Shown in pieces: positions 26,965 through 35,819 of a DNA stretch of 64,000 bases. Made by a program: the position numbers and the translations under genes. Source of the DNA: Lentisphaeria bacterium (lineage in GTDB: Bacteria; Verrucomicrobiota; Lentisphaeria; Victivallales; Victivallaceae). The stretch covers positions 1 to 64,000 of the forward strand of contig JABLYX010000013.1 in the NCBI GenBank assembly GCA_018265615.1, in the 5' to 3' direction. The notes under the pieces were generated by a model. That model saw only the letters and a program-made list of their open reading frames with translations, did no database searches and had not been told where the DNA came from. Numbering within the stretch: the first letter of the stretch is position 1; every line of letters starts with the position of its first letter.

Positions 26965-27186
26965 ATCATTTCTCTGCGGAAAACGAATCCTTTCAAATCC
27001 GGGCTGCTGAAAAACTGCCGGCCGGTTCCCACTTGCCGGACAGGCGGCGTCCCGGAGTTCACAGCCGGGAATCCGGGTTGCCCTCATTGAAATTTTTCTG
27101 CCGCTTCCGCAATAATGTTCAGTGAAAAAATCAAACAATTTTTCAGCGTGGAAATGGACAGTTGCAGAAATATTCAATTAAACATT

Positions 27187-27237
27187 TTTGCTTTTGCCGC
27201 CGTTCTCGAATATAATAAATATAACAAAAAAAGCAAA
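27187..27237 (+). promoter_or_regulatory. Promoter flanked by an inverted repeat (LacI cassette)
   Basis: TTGCTT (27188) and TATAAT (27211) with a 17-nt spacer. TTTGCTTTT (27187-27195) at the -35 and AAAAGCAAA (27229-27237) after the start site form a perfect 9-bp inverted pair, centres 42 bp apart, about four helical turns. This is compatible with two operator halves for the LacI protein at 27986. Confidence 0.5.
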
Positions 27238-27288
27238 TATGTTCACAAACGGCGGAGACCAGGCCGCCGGAAAGGAGCCGGAACGGCA

Positions 27289-27975
27289 ATGACGCGACGG
27301 AAACAGATTCTGACGGGAGCGGCAGCGGCCTGCATGTTGCTTTCATCATATGCGGAAACGCTGGTTGACCTGCAAATCGGGGACAACGGCGCTGCGGTCG
27401 CAAACCGGATCGCCGGAGGAGCAACGGCCGTCCTGCACGGAAGCGTCCCCGCCGGAGCCGCACTCGCCGGTGCCGCAAGTCTGGATTTCGGCCGCGCCGC
27501 CGGCGGAGAAAATACACCGTTCATCGAAGTTACGGGGATCGGCAATCCGCGGAGCTTCTCCGGCTCCTGCACGCTCCGGATCGACCGGACGGACGGCGTC
27601 GGCGTACTCTTCTTCCGCCGCAACAAACAGACCATGTGGCAATTCTATCTCGCTCCGAAGGGCGGGCGCTGCCACCTTTTCTTCACAGCCTGGCACTATG
27701 ACGGTAAAGCAAAAAAATACCGGTCAGCAGTGGAACTCGTCTCCCCTGACCCCCTGCCGCTGCGGAGCGTGCTCCGAACCGGCTTCCGTTTCGACCCGGA
27801 CGGCACCGCAGCGCTGCTGGTCGACGGCCGCGAAGTCGCTTCCGCCAAACCGGAGAAGCCGGTGGTCTGGGGAGAAAGTGATATCCGGATCGGCGGCGAC
27901 GGCATGAAACGCGGCCTTTCCGCCGAAATCGGGGAAATCCGGTTCGGAACCGGCAATGACGGCCTGAACCGGTGA
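27289..27975 (+). CDS. Secreted LamG/concanavalin-like domain protein
   Basis: 228 aa with a signal peptide (MTRRKQILTGAAAACMLLSSYA). The mature part fits a LamG-type jelly roll: FSGSCTLRIDRTDG, MWQFYLAPKGG, FRFDPDGTAALLVDGREVA and a final IGEIRFG strand. No catalytic residues are obvious; probably glycan binding. AAAGGAG at 27271-27277 fixes ATG 27289; the open frame extends upstream but over the promoter. First gene of the LacI-pseudopilin-heparinase operon. Confidence 0.7.
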   Translation: MTRRKQILTGAAAACMLLSSYAETLVDLQIGDNGAAVANRIAGGATAVLHGSVPAGAALAGAASLDFGRAAGGENTPFIEVTGIGNPRSFSGSCTLRIDRTDGVGVLFFRRNKQTMWQFYLAPKGGRCHLFFTAWHYDGKAKKYRSAVELVSPDPLPLRSVLRTGFRFDPDGTAALLVDGREVASAKPEKPVVWGESDIRIGGDGMKRGLSAEIGEIRFGTGNDGLNR

Positions 27976-27985
27976 GTGTGTCCGA

Positions 27986-29065
27986 ATGAGCAAAGCAACG
28001 AAGAAATACAGCGGCCTGGAGCGTCCGGCAAGCATCCGCGACGTCGCCGCGCTGGCGGAGGTTTCGCAGGCGACCGTTTCAATGGTGTTGAACAATAAAG
28101 AGTGCATTTCGCCGGCGGCCCGGCACCGTGTGCTCGACGCGGTTAAAAAGCTGCAGTACCGCCGCCGCGGCGTCGGCCGCCCTTCGCTCTACGAGACGAC
28201 ACGGCCGGAGACGCGCGGACGTGTGGTCTTTCAGCTGCCGCGGATCGAGGAGGCCATCCACTCAATCTATGCGAAGGTCCTGCACGGCGCCGAGCGCGTA
28301 CTGCGCAGTCACGGCATCGACCTGACCGTCCAGAGCTTCGGAACCCCGGTCTACAGCAAAGAGGTCATCGGGCTCCTGTCGGTCGGCAGGTCGCAGGCGC
28401 ACGGACAGCTGCCGGAAGTCGTCCTGATGGGGCTCCCGGTCTGCGATGCGGTGGACCAGATCACCTACGACAACAGGGAAATCGGAATCCTCGTGGCCCA
28501 ATGCTGCCTGGAGCATAAAATTCCGCGTGTCTCCTTCTTCAACTTCAGCGAACCGATCTTCGAGGAGCGCACCGAGCTCTTCCGGATGATCGTGCAGAAG
28601 CACGGCAAAGAGATCTACACGCCGGAACGGCTCTCGCACGCGGTGCTCGACGACCCCGGGGAGATGCGGCGTTATTTCGAGGATATCTTCGCGCACGTGC
28701 CGCCGCCGCTGCTCTTCTTCTCCCCCGCGGACGACTCCACGCTGCTCGCGTATCCCGTGCTGCTGTCGGATGAGATCCTGCCCGGCCGCGACATCCGCTT
28801 CATCTCCTGCAACAACGAGTCGTTCCGGATCAACACGCTGCAGAACCGCCCCGTCGTGATCGACATCCGGGCGGAGGACATCGGCCGGCTCGGAGCGCAG
28901 CAGCTGCTGCACCGGCTCTCCGCCCCGGACGACCTGCCGCTGCGGATCAAGATGATTCCGCAGCTGGTCAGGGAGTCCCCCCGTGAAAGACGACGCCCGG
29001 AACAGAATGAAAATAAAAATGAAAAAGCAGAACAACGGTGCCGAACAACCCCAACCCAGCAATAA
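27986..29065 (+). CDS. LacI-family transcriptional regulator
   Basis: 359 aa. SIRDVAALAEVSQATVSMVLN is the LacI helix-turn-helix, followed by a hinge and a periplasmic-binding-like sensor. The last 30 residues are a charged tail rich in Glu, Asn, Lys and Arg with no fold. It lies 10 nt after the LamG-like gene and 16 nt before the pseudopilin start, so it is co-transcribed with what it probably controls. Its likely ligand is a breakdown product of the polysaccharide cut by the lyase at 29910. Confidence 0.88.
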   Translation: MSKATKKYSGLERPASIRDVAALAEVSQATVSMVLNNKECISPAARHRVLDAVKKLQYRRRGVGRPSLYETTRPETRGRVVFQLPRIEEAIHSIYAKVLHGAERVLRSHGIDLTVQSFGTPVYSKEVIGLLSVGRSQAHGQLPEVVLMGLPVCDAVDQITYDNREIGILVAQCCLEHKIPRVSFFNFSEPIFEERTELFRMIVQKHGKEIYTPERLSHAVLDDPGEMRRYFEDIFAHVPPPLLFFSPADDSTLLAYPVLLSDEILPGRDIRFISCNNESFRINTLQNRPVVIDIRAEDIGRLGAQQLLHRLSAPDDLPLRIKMIPQLVRESPRERRRPEQNENKNEKAEQRCRTTPTQQ

Positions 29066-29081
29066 CAGGACAAAGGTAACC

Positions 29082-29900
29082 ATGCAGAGAATCCGTTTCA
29101 CCCTGATCGAACTCCTCGTCGTGATTGCAATTATCGCCATCCTGGCCGGCATGCTGCTGCCGGCCCTGAACCGGGCCCGGGAGTCGGCGCGCTCCACGAC
29201 CTGCACGAGTAATCTCAAGACACTGGGCAACTACACCGGGCTCTACGCCTCGAGCTTCGACGACCGGCTTCCGAACGCCCGCCAGTCATTCGGCGGCGCC
29301 GCCTATCCTCCGACCTGGGTGAACCTGATGGGGGCGACGGTGGGGCTGCGCGGCAACGTCCTCTGGTGCCCCTCCTCGACCGCCGCGGCCGAGAGCCTCA
29401 GCAAAGCTGCTTTCTCCGATGAAGCGCGGTTCATGAAAGATTGCAGCCCGACCCAGATGCGCGGCGTCGGCCGCGCGTATGCGATGGACCGCCCCTTCTA
29501 CGGCGTCAACAGCGCAATGGGGACCCAGAAGGGTTCCGGCGACAACCTCGTGGTTTCGTTCCCGAAAATGGGGAAGATCTACAGCCCCTCCTCGCGCATG
29601 TGGATGTGCGAAACCGTGGTCAACACCCCGTCGAAACGGCAGGAGGGGTACTTTCTCCTGCTGCGCTCCTACAACGAGGACAATTACTACGGCCTGCCGA
29701 GCAGCCGCCACTCCGGGCTCTGCCGCGTACTGATGGTGGACGGGCATGTACAGGGCCTGCGGACGAACTGCGCCGCGGACGAAGCATATACAAGCTTCTC
29801 GAATCCGTATGCGCAGGGAGAGTTCCGGGTCGCCTCCAACGCGCCGTTCCCGAACCTGTTCACCCGGATCGACAACGTGACGAATATCATCCCCGATTGA
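29082..29900 (+). CDS. Prepilin-like protein (pseudopilin) 2
   Basis: 272 aa. Starts MQRIR then FTLIELLVVIAIIAILAGML with Glu at position 5; the residue before Phe is Arg, not Gly. The C-terminal motif is SRHSGLCRVLMVDGHV. AAAGG at 29073 supports ATG 29082; the upstream in-frame ATG at 28983 would overlap the LacI gene. It ends 9 nt before the lyase gene. Confidence 0.85.
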   Translation: MQRIRFTLIELLVVIAIIAILAGMLLPALNRARESARSTTCTSNLKTLGNYTGLYASSFDDRLPNARQSFGGAAYPPTWVNLMGATVGLRGNVLWCPSSTAAAESLSKAAFSDEARFMKDCSPTQMRGVGRAYAMDRPFYGVNSAMGTQKGSGDNLVVSFPKMGKIYSPSSRMWMCETVVNTPSKRQEGYFLLLRSYNEDNYYGLPSSRHSGLCRVLMVDGHVQGLRTNCAADEAYTSFSNPYAQGEFRVASNAPFPNLFTRIDNVTNIIPD

Positions 29901-29909
29901 GGTAGAATC

Positions 29910-32294
29910 ATGAAAACGCATCTCTCCACCCTTTTCGCGGCGCTTCTTCTGGCGGCGCCGCTTTGCGCGGCCCCTCTCCGCCCCTGGCAGGCCGTGCGGT
30001 TCAATCCGGCGGAGGCGGTGTTCGAACCGTTCTGGGACGGCGAGCTCAGCGAGCTCGACCAGTGGCGGCTCGACGCGCAGGCCTCCGACGCAAAAGTCCG
30101 GCAGGAGTGGGACACGGTCTCGCTTTCGTGGGCGGCCCCCTCCCCCGAAGGGCGCGCGTTCACTCTGCGGCGCGAGGGCGAGCTCGACGTCTCCGGCTTC
30201 GACCGGCTGATCCTCTGCGCGGCGTTCTCCTCCGACGCCCGGGTTATCCTGACGGCGGAGACGGACCGCGGCCCCCGCCGCGTGGAATCGCAGCCCTTCG
30301 GCGCGCGCAAACAGGAGCTCGAACTGCCCCTCGACGGCGCCTCGAAGGTGACTTCCCTGACGCTCGACCTCCGCGCCGCCCGCCCCGGAACCGGCTGGAT
30401 CAGCTGGATCGGGCTGCAGAACAGCCGCCTGCTCGAAGAGATGCTGCAGAACAGCTCCACCCATCCTGTGAACCTCGACAAATATCTGAAGGGAAAAGAG
30501 TTCAAACCGTCGTTCCGCCCCGCCTACGGCCTGCTGTTCAATGAAGAGGAACTCGAACTGCTGCGCGCCGAACATGCGCGGCTCCTGAAACGCGACGGGA
30601 AATCTCCCTTTCTCGCCTGCGGCGCGGAGGCTGCGAAACTCCGCCCGGAAACGCTGGTGAACGACTATGTGAACTTCTTCGGCGACACACGCTACTGCCG
30701 GGTCCGCGACTTCGGGAAGCGCCTGCTGAACCACGGGCTGAACGCCGCCGTCGCGGGCCATCTGAACCGCGACCCGGAGCTGCTGCGGCTCGCCGCCCGC
30801 TACGCCATGGCGATCACGCTCTGCCGCAACTGGGACGATGCGTTCCTCTGCCGCTTTCCCGGTTCGACGTTCGAGCACCGGGCATTCGTCCAGAGCCTCT
30901 GCAGTCTCGAAGTCGCCGCGCTGCTCGACCTCGCGGGGGAGTTCCTGACCCCGCATGCGAAAACCCTCGCGCTGCGGAAACTCGCGCAGGAGGGCGTCGG
31001 CTCGATCCAGTATGTGACCTGGAGATGGGACTACATCTTCGACTGCAACCAGCTCTCATGGTTCTCTTCCGGGCGCATGCTCGCGCTGGCGGTGCTGGAG
31101 AAAGAGTGGGGGAACTCCGGGACCTCCCCTGAACGGCTCAGGCCCTACCGGGAGCAGGCGCTGAAGGAGATCCACGACAATCTGAACCGCACGATCCTCG
31201 CCGACGGCGGCTATGCGGAGGGCCCCACCTACTTCCGCTGCGTCGGCCGCGACGCGGGGCTCGCGCTCAGCTTCTACAGCCGCCTGACCGGGAAACCGCT
31301 CGCGGAAGTCATTCCGCCGGTCATGCGCAGATGCGACGATTTCGGCGAGGCTCTCTCCTCCACCGCCGACCGGCAGGAGGTCATTTCGTTCGCCGACGGC
31401 GTGGACTTCAACGGGGCGCATGAGCTGATCTCCGAAGCGGTCATGGCGGAGATCAATCCGCGCGGCCCGTGGACCCGCATGGTGCGCAAGAACTTCCGCA
31501 ACAACCGTGAGTGGCCGACGCTGAAGCCCGCCTCCTCCGTCCCGAACATGCTCGACGCGGCACTCGCGTGGCGGATCGCGCTCGCGCTGCCGCGGGAAAG
31601 CGATCCGTCTCCCCCGCTGGTCCGCCTCCCCGCGATGAACCTCGCCGCTTCGACGCGCCGGCTGAACGGCGAAACCGTCAAGCTCGCGGTGTTCGGCAAC
31701 GTTCCCCGCGCCGGGCACAACCACGAGGACAAGGGCAGCTTCGTGCTCGAATACGCGGGGCAGGTCTTCGCCATGGATCCGGGAAGCTGCGACTACAGCA
31801 ATCCGCTCGTCCACGAGCTGCGCCGGGCGGAGCGGCACAACATGCTCCTGCCGGCCGGCGTCCCGGAGCGGCCGGCGCCGAAAAACCCCTGCCCTGTGAA
31901 CATCCCGGTCGAGGCCTCCGGCGACGCCCGCAGCTTCCGGGCCGCAATCGAGCCGGGCGCCGCGTGGCCGGACTATTTCAGAAGCTGGAAACGCAGCTTC
32001 GTCTCGGAATCCCCGGACGAACTCATCATCACCGACACCTATGAATTGAAGCGCGGCGAAGGGGTGCGTTTCCTCTGGCAGACCGTGCTGCCCGTGACGG
32101 CAGACGGCAGCATTGCAACGATCCGCGGCAGGCGCGGCATCGTGCGGCTGCACGCTCCGGAGGGCTGCACGGTCAATGTGGAGAAACTGCCGCTCGCACA
32201 GGGTGAACAGAGCCGGATCTGCATCGAAAAGCCGGCCCGGCAGGGAAGCCTGTCCGTGAAGGTCCGGCTGCTCCCGCTCCCGGATGCCGAATGA
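29910..32294 (+). CDS. Heparinase II/III-like polysaccharide lyase, secreted
   Basis: 794 aa with a signal peptide (MKTHLSTLFAALLLAAPLCA). After a beta-rich N-terminal domain comes an alpha/alpha toroid (WRWDYIFDCNQLSWFSSGRM, LADGGYAEGPTYFRCVGRD). The C-terminal beta-sheet domain has the family signature RAGHNHEDKGSFVLEY around residue 600 and ERHNMLLP. Families with this fold (heparinase II/III, oligo-alginate lyases) cleave uronic-acid glycans by beta-elimination. The neighbouring transporter and dehydrogenase fit uptake and processing of the products. Exact polymer unknown. Confidence 0.85.
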   Translation: MKTHLSTLFAALLLAAPLCAAPLRPWQAVRFNPAEAVFEPFWDGELSELDQWRLDAQASDAKVRQEWDTVSLSWAAPSPEGRAFTLRREGELDVSGFDRLILCAAFSSDARVILTAETDRGPRRVESQPFGARKQELELPLDGASKVTSLTLDLRAARPGTGWISWIGLQNSRLLEEMLQNSSTHPVNLDKYLKGKEFKPSFRPAYGLLFNEEELELLRAEHARLLKRDGKSPFLACGAEAAKLRPETLVNDYVNFFGDTRYCRVRDFGKRLLNHGLNAAVAGHLNRDPELLRLAARYAMAITLCRNWDDAFLCRFPGSTFEHRAFVQSLCSLEVAALLDLAGEFLTPHAKTLALRKLAQEGVGSIQYVTWRWDYIFDCNQLSWFSSGRMLALAVLEKEWGNSGTSPERLRPYREQALKEIHDNLNRTILADGGYAEGPTYFRCVGRDAGLALSFYSRLTGKPLAEVIPPVMRRCDDFGEALSSTADRQEVISFADGVDFNGAHELISEAVMAEINPRGPWTRMVRKNFRNNREWPTLKPASSVPNMLDAALAWRIALALPRESDPSPPLVRLPAMNLAASTRRLNGETVKLAVFGNVPRAGHNHEDKGSFVLEYAGQVFAMDPGSCDYSNPLVHELRRAERHNMLLPAGVPERPAPKNPCPVNIPVEASGDARSFRAAIEPGAAWPDYFRSWKRSFVSESPDELIITDTYELKRGEGVRFLWQTVLPVTADGSIATIRGRRGIVRLHAPEGCTVNVEKLPLAQGEQSRICIEKPARQGSLSVKVRLLPLPDAE

Positions 32295-32304
32295 GGAGCG
32301 GGCG

Positions 32305-33687
32305 ATGACGAAGAGATATTGGACCATCGGCACGCTGACTTATGGAACAGGGGCGCTCGCCGCACTCTTTTTCTGGCTGCTCTGGGGGGACTTCGCCTGG
32401 TCCATGAAGGACCGGGCGGTGGGGAACGTCGCGACGCTGATGGTCAAGTCGTTCGGCGTTTCGGACTTCGTCTACGGGCTCCTGATCCTCTCGTTCCCGA
32501 ACTTCACGAACGTGATCCTCGGACCGATCGTCAGCTACTACTCCGACCGTCACCGCGGCCGGTTCGGGCGGCGGATTCCGTTCCTGGCATTCACCGTGCC
32601 GATCATCGTCTGCGGCCTCGCGGGGCTCGGCGTGACGCCGAAGCTGGCCGAGTGGCTGTGCGGACTCCCCGGCGCGGAGGGGCTTTCCCGCCACACCGCC
32701 TCGCTGCTGTGGTTCGGGCTCTTCTGGATCATGTTCGACTTCGGAAACACGCTGGCCAGCGTACTCTTCACGGCGCTGGTCAACGACGTCGTGCCGCGCG
32801 AATTCCTCGGGCGTTTCTTCGGGCTCTTCCGGGCGATCAGCCTCGGGGCCGGCGTGCTTTTCAACTACTGCCTCATGGAGTACGCCGAAGCGTATTCCAT
32901 GCCGATCTTCCTCGGGCTGGCCGTCCTTTACGCGGCCGGATTCTCCATGCTCCTGCTGAATGTGAAGGAAGGGGAGTACCCGCCGGTCGATCCGGGGGAC
33001 CGGAGCTCGGCGAACCCCTTCGTCATCATGCGGATCTACGCGCGTGAGTGCTTCTCCCTGAAGCCGTGCCGCATCCTGCTTTTCGCGCTGCCGGTCGCGA
33101 TGCTCGCGAACATTCCGCTGAACGCCTACGGCATCTTCTACGCGAAAAGCCTGGACATCTCGATGGGAGCGTACGGGAAATACCTCGCCTGCACCTATAT
33201 CATCTCGTTCTTCCTGAGCTACCTGCTCGGGCTCCTCTCCGACTGGTATCACCCGATCCGGACGGGAATCGCGACACTCGTGCTGTACGGGCTCCTCTGC
33301 TTCGCGGGCTTCTTCCTCGTGAGCGGAAAAATTTCGTTCGCAATCGTCTTCATCATGCACGGAGTCCTCACCGGCAGCCTGCTGACGCTGACCGCCTCCT
33401 ACGGTCCGAGGCTCTTCCCGCGAGCCCGCTTCGCCCAGTTCAATTCGGCGATGTGGCTGCTGCTCTCGTTCAGCTGGATGATCATGACCCCGATCGTCGG
33501 CAAGTTTCTCGACCTGATCGGGAACCGTTATGAATACACGCTGCTGCTCGGCGGGCTCCTGTCCGTCGCCGGAATCCACATGCTGCTGCAGGCGCACCGC
33601 GTCTACCGGCAATTCGGCGGGGACGGCGGCTACCGTGCCCCCGAAGCCGCCGGCGAACAGCCCAAATCAAAGGAGGCTCCGTTATGA
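32305..33687 (+). CDS. MFS sugar transporter (GPH/SLC45-like)
   Basis: 460 aa, about 12 hydrophobic helices. Loop 2-3 has SDRHRGRFGRRIPF, the signature of glycoside:cation symporters and related major facilitators. GAGGAG 8 nt upstream selects ATG 32305 over ATG 32284, which overlaps the lyase gene. The stop overlaps the next start (ATGA). It probably carries the mono- or oligosaccharides released by the lyase across the inner membrane. Confidence 0.8.
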   Translation: MTKRYWTIGTLTYGTGALAALFFWLLWGDFAWSMKDRAVGNVATLMVKSFGVSDFVYGLLILSFPNFTNVILGPIVSYYSDRHRGRFGRRIPFLAFTVPIIVCGLAGLGVTPKLAEWLCGLPGAEGLSRHTASLLWFGLFWIMFDFGNTLASVLFTALVNDVVPREFLGRFFGLFRAISLGAGVLFNYCLMEYAEAYSMPIFLGLAVLYAAGFSMLLLNVKEGEYPPVDPGDRSSANPFVIMRIYARECFSLKPCRILLFALPVAMLANIPLNAYGIFYAKSLDISMGAYGKYLACTYIISFFLSYLLGLLSDWYHPIRTGIATLVLYGLLCFAGFFLVSGKISFAIVFIMHGVLTGSLLTLTASYGPRLFPRARFAQFNSAMWLLLSFSWMIMTPIVGKFLDLIGNRYEYTLLLGGLLSVAGIHMLLQAHRVYRQFGGDGGYRAPEAAGEQPKSKEAPL

Positions 33688-34694
33688 AGAAATTCCGCAT
33701 CGCCGCGATCGGCACCGGCAACATGGCGCGCTGTGTGCACGGACCCAGCTGGAAAAGGCTCGCCGGGGAGTCCCCCGACGTCGAACTCGTCTGCGCCGTG
33801 GACCGGGACGCGGAACGCGCCGCGGCCTACGCCCGCGACTTCGGTTACGCGGAGTCCATGACCGATGCCGAAGAGATGCTTCACCGCTGCCGTCCCGACG
33901 CCGTCACCATCGCCGTCAACACCGAAGCGAACGCCGCGCTGGCGGCGGCCGTACTGCGGTGCGGTATTCCGGCGCTGTGCGAAAAACCGCCGGCGCTGAA
34001 CCTCGCGGAGCTGGAAACGCTCCTTGCCGCCGCGCGCCGCCCGGACGGCTCCGCCGTTCCGCATCAGGTCGCCTACAATCGCCGCTACACTCCGCTCGTC
34101 ACCCGCTTCGGGGAGCTGCGCGGCGCGTGGGAGGCTGAATCGCCGTTCCGCTTCTGCCGCTGCGACTTCTACCGCGACAGCCGCTACGACCGCGACTTCT
34201 CAACGACAATGGTACACGGCTACGACCTCGTGAAATTCCTGCTGAAGGCCCCCTACCGGCGCGGCTCGATCGCCCGGCAGCCCGTCCTGCCCGACCGGCC
34301 GTGGGTCTGCAATACGATGATCTGCGCCGAGATGGCCGACGGAAGCGCCTGCCAGCTGGGCTTCTGCCCGAGCGCGGGCGTCAACCTCGAACGCTACACG
34401 ATGATCTCCGAAAAGCGCACCGTCACGCTCGACCTCCCCTGCGACGCCGCCGACGGCGGCGGCCGGCTGATCGTCGAAGCGGGAAGCTCCGCACACCGTG
34501 AGATCCTGACGCCGCCGGAACATCCGGACTACGCCTGGCGTCCCTTTCAATCGGGCTTCTACCAGGAAAATCTGCGTTTCCTGGAACATCTCCGGGGCGG
34601 TTCTCCGTTCCCCAACGACTTTCTCGACGCTTCCGACCTCGTCGCCCTCATGGAGCACTGTCGAGACGGCGGCAGCGCCTTCAACTTTTCCTGA
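33684..34694 (+). CDS. Gfo/Idh/MocA-family oxidoreductase
   Basis: 336 aa. Rossmann motif IAAIGTGNMARCVHG (residues 6-20), cofactor-binding LCEKPPALNLAELE near 97-110, and the beta-rich C-terminal substrate domain. Members oxidise or reduce sugars with NAD(P). AAAGGAGG precedes the start, and the ATG overlaps the transporter stop, giving tight coupling. Last gene of the LacI-pseudopilin-lyase operon; likely acts on the imported uronate or sugar. Confidence 0.85.
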   Translation: MKKFRIAAIGTGNMARCVHGPSWKRLAGESPDVELVCAVDRDAERAAAYARDFGYAESMTDAEEMLHRCRPDAVTIAVNTEANAALAAAVLRCGIPALCEKPPALNLAELETLLAAARRPDGSAVPHQVAYNRRYTPLVTRFGELRGAWEAESPFRFCRCDFYRDSRYDRDFSTTMVHGYDLVKFLLKAPYRRGSIARQPVLPDRPWVCNTMICAEMADGSACQLGFCPSAGVNLERYTMISEKRTVTLDLPCDAADGGGRLIVEAGSSAHREILTPPEHPDYAWRPFQSGFYQENLRFLEHLRGGSPFPNDFLDASDLVALMEHCRDGGSAFNFS

Positions 34695-34789
34695 CGCAGC
34701 CGCAGACTCAAAAGCCGCTGAACACCGGGAGCCCTTCCGGGGGAGACGGAATAATCGCCGGGCGGAGCGCTTTCCGAGGCACCCCGGCT

Positions 34790-35413
34790 TCACCATTGGC
34801 CAATATGGATTCTGCTCTCGACGTCAATTTCCTTCTGCACCGGCAATTTTGCATCTTTGTCCGGATACCCCAATGCGACATAGCGCGGCATGGCGTAATC
34901 ATCCGGATGATTAATCGTTTTTCTGATGTGTTCCAGCTCTTCGTCCATCGGAATACGGGTTACTCCCTGAATTCCCTCTGACGCCGCGGCCAGCAGTATG
35001 TTTTCAATGCAGCACCACATAGACGCAAAATCATTCAGGGCACTCAGGCTGCCCGGCTGAAGCAGAGGCTCCCGAAGCTTGAAAAACGGCAGAATCAGGC
35101 AGCCGGAACGATAGAGCATTGAAAATTGCTTCGGCATGGCGATATGGTACATGCCCCGCTGATCGGGATCGGTCATGCTGAAGCCGTCCATCATCTTCTC
35201 GCACTCATCATAGCCGGTCATATCCTGCAGCTTAAGGACTCTCGAACGTTCTTTCTTATCATTGACAAGGACAAATTCCCACTGCCGGAGATGGTTGTTG
35301 GTCGGTGCTTTCAGGCCCGCAGAGAGGATCCTTTTTACAATTTCCATATCGATCGGCCTGTCTTCAAAATCGCGCACGGTCCGGCGTTTTGCGATTGTTT
35401 CGTAAAGTTCCAT
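34790..35413 (-). CDS. Nitroreductase-family FMN oxidoreductase
   Basis: 207 aa. N-terminal IAKRRTVRDFEDRPID and KAPTNNHLRQWEFVLV are nitroreductase flavin-binding motifs; a downstream CIENILLAAASEGIQG and a C-terminal VALGYPDKDAK also fit. AGGAG serves ATG 35413; the longer frame to 35512 runs into non-coding DNA. Monocistronic and unrelated in function to the cassette it converges on. Substrate not predictable. Confidence 0.85.
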   Translation of the reverse strand: MELYETIAKRRTVRDFEDRPIDMEIVKRILSAGLKAPTNNHLRQWEFVLVNDKKERSRVLKLQDMTGYDECEKMMDGFSMTDPDQRGMYHIAMPKQFSMLYRSGCLILPFFKLREPLLQPGSLSALNDFASMWCCIENILLAAASEGIQGVTRIPMDEELEHIRKTINHPDDYAMPRYVALGYPDKDAKLPVQKEIDVESRIHIGQW

Positions 35414-35599
35414 TTTCGATCTCCTGTTGTCATGGGGTTCCCGACTTATTTTTCGGGATCGCTCCGCTGTATTTCCACTTTGCGGGGGCTGCCGGGGAGC
35501 CGCTCCGGACATGCTCCGCCAGGCGGGCCCCTCCCCGGAAAATCCCCGATATGCCGTTCAAACTGCTGACTCATCGTGCACTGTCTCAATATCCTATAT

Positions 35600-35628
35600 A
35601 ATATATTACCATATAGCAATATTATCAA
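35600..35628 (-). promoter_or_regulatory. Nitroreductase promoter
   Basis: On the minus strand TTGATA, 17 nt, TATATT, in a very AT-rich stretch; leaves a leader of about 180 nt. Confidence 0.4.
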
Positions 35629-35692
35629 GAAGGAAAATTAAAATTTTTTTCTTTTGAAATTCAAAAATAAGATACTTTTTGTACGATCCGGC

Positions 35693-35721
35693 TTGACATC
35701 GCCCCTTCTTCGGTTCATAAT
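35693..35721 (+). promoter_or_regulatory. Promoter of the clan GH-A glycosidase
   Basis: TTGACA, 17 nt, CATAAT. The transcript begins about 90 nt before ATG 35820. Confidence 0.55.
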
Positions 35722-35819
35722 ACGTACCTGCCGCCTGCGGAACCGGGTCGGACCGCCCGAATTCCAGTCGGCGCGGGATATGCTCTTTATTGAACAGGAA
35801 TTCATATGAGGAAAACTGC

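Noticed and set aside
26844..27125. 93-codon plus-strand frame between the SGNH and LamG-like genes
   Set aside because: Overlaps promoters on both strands and shows no domain.
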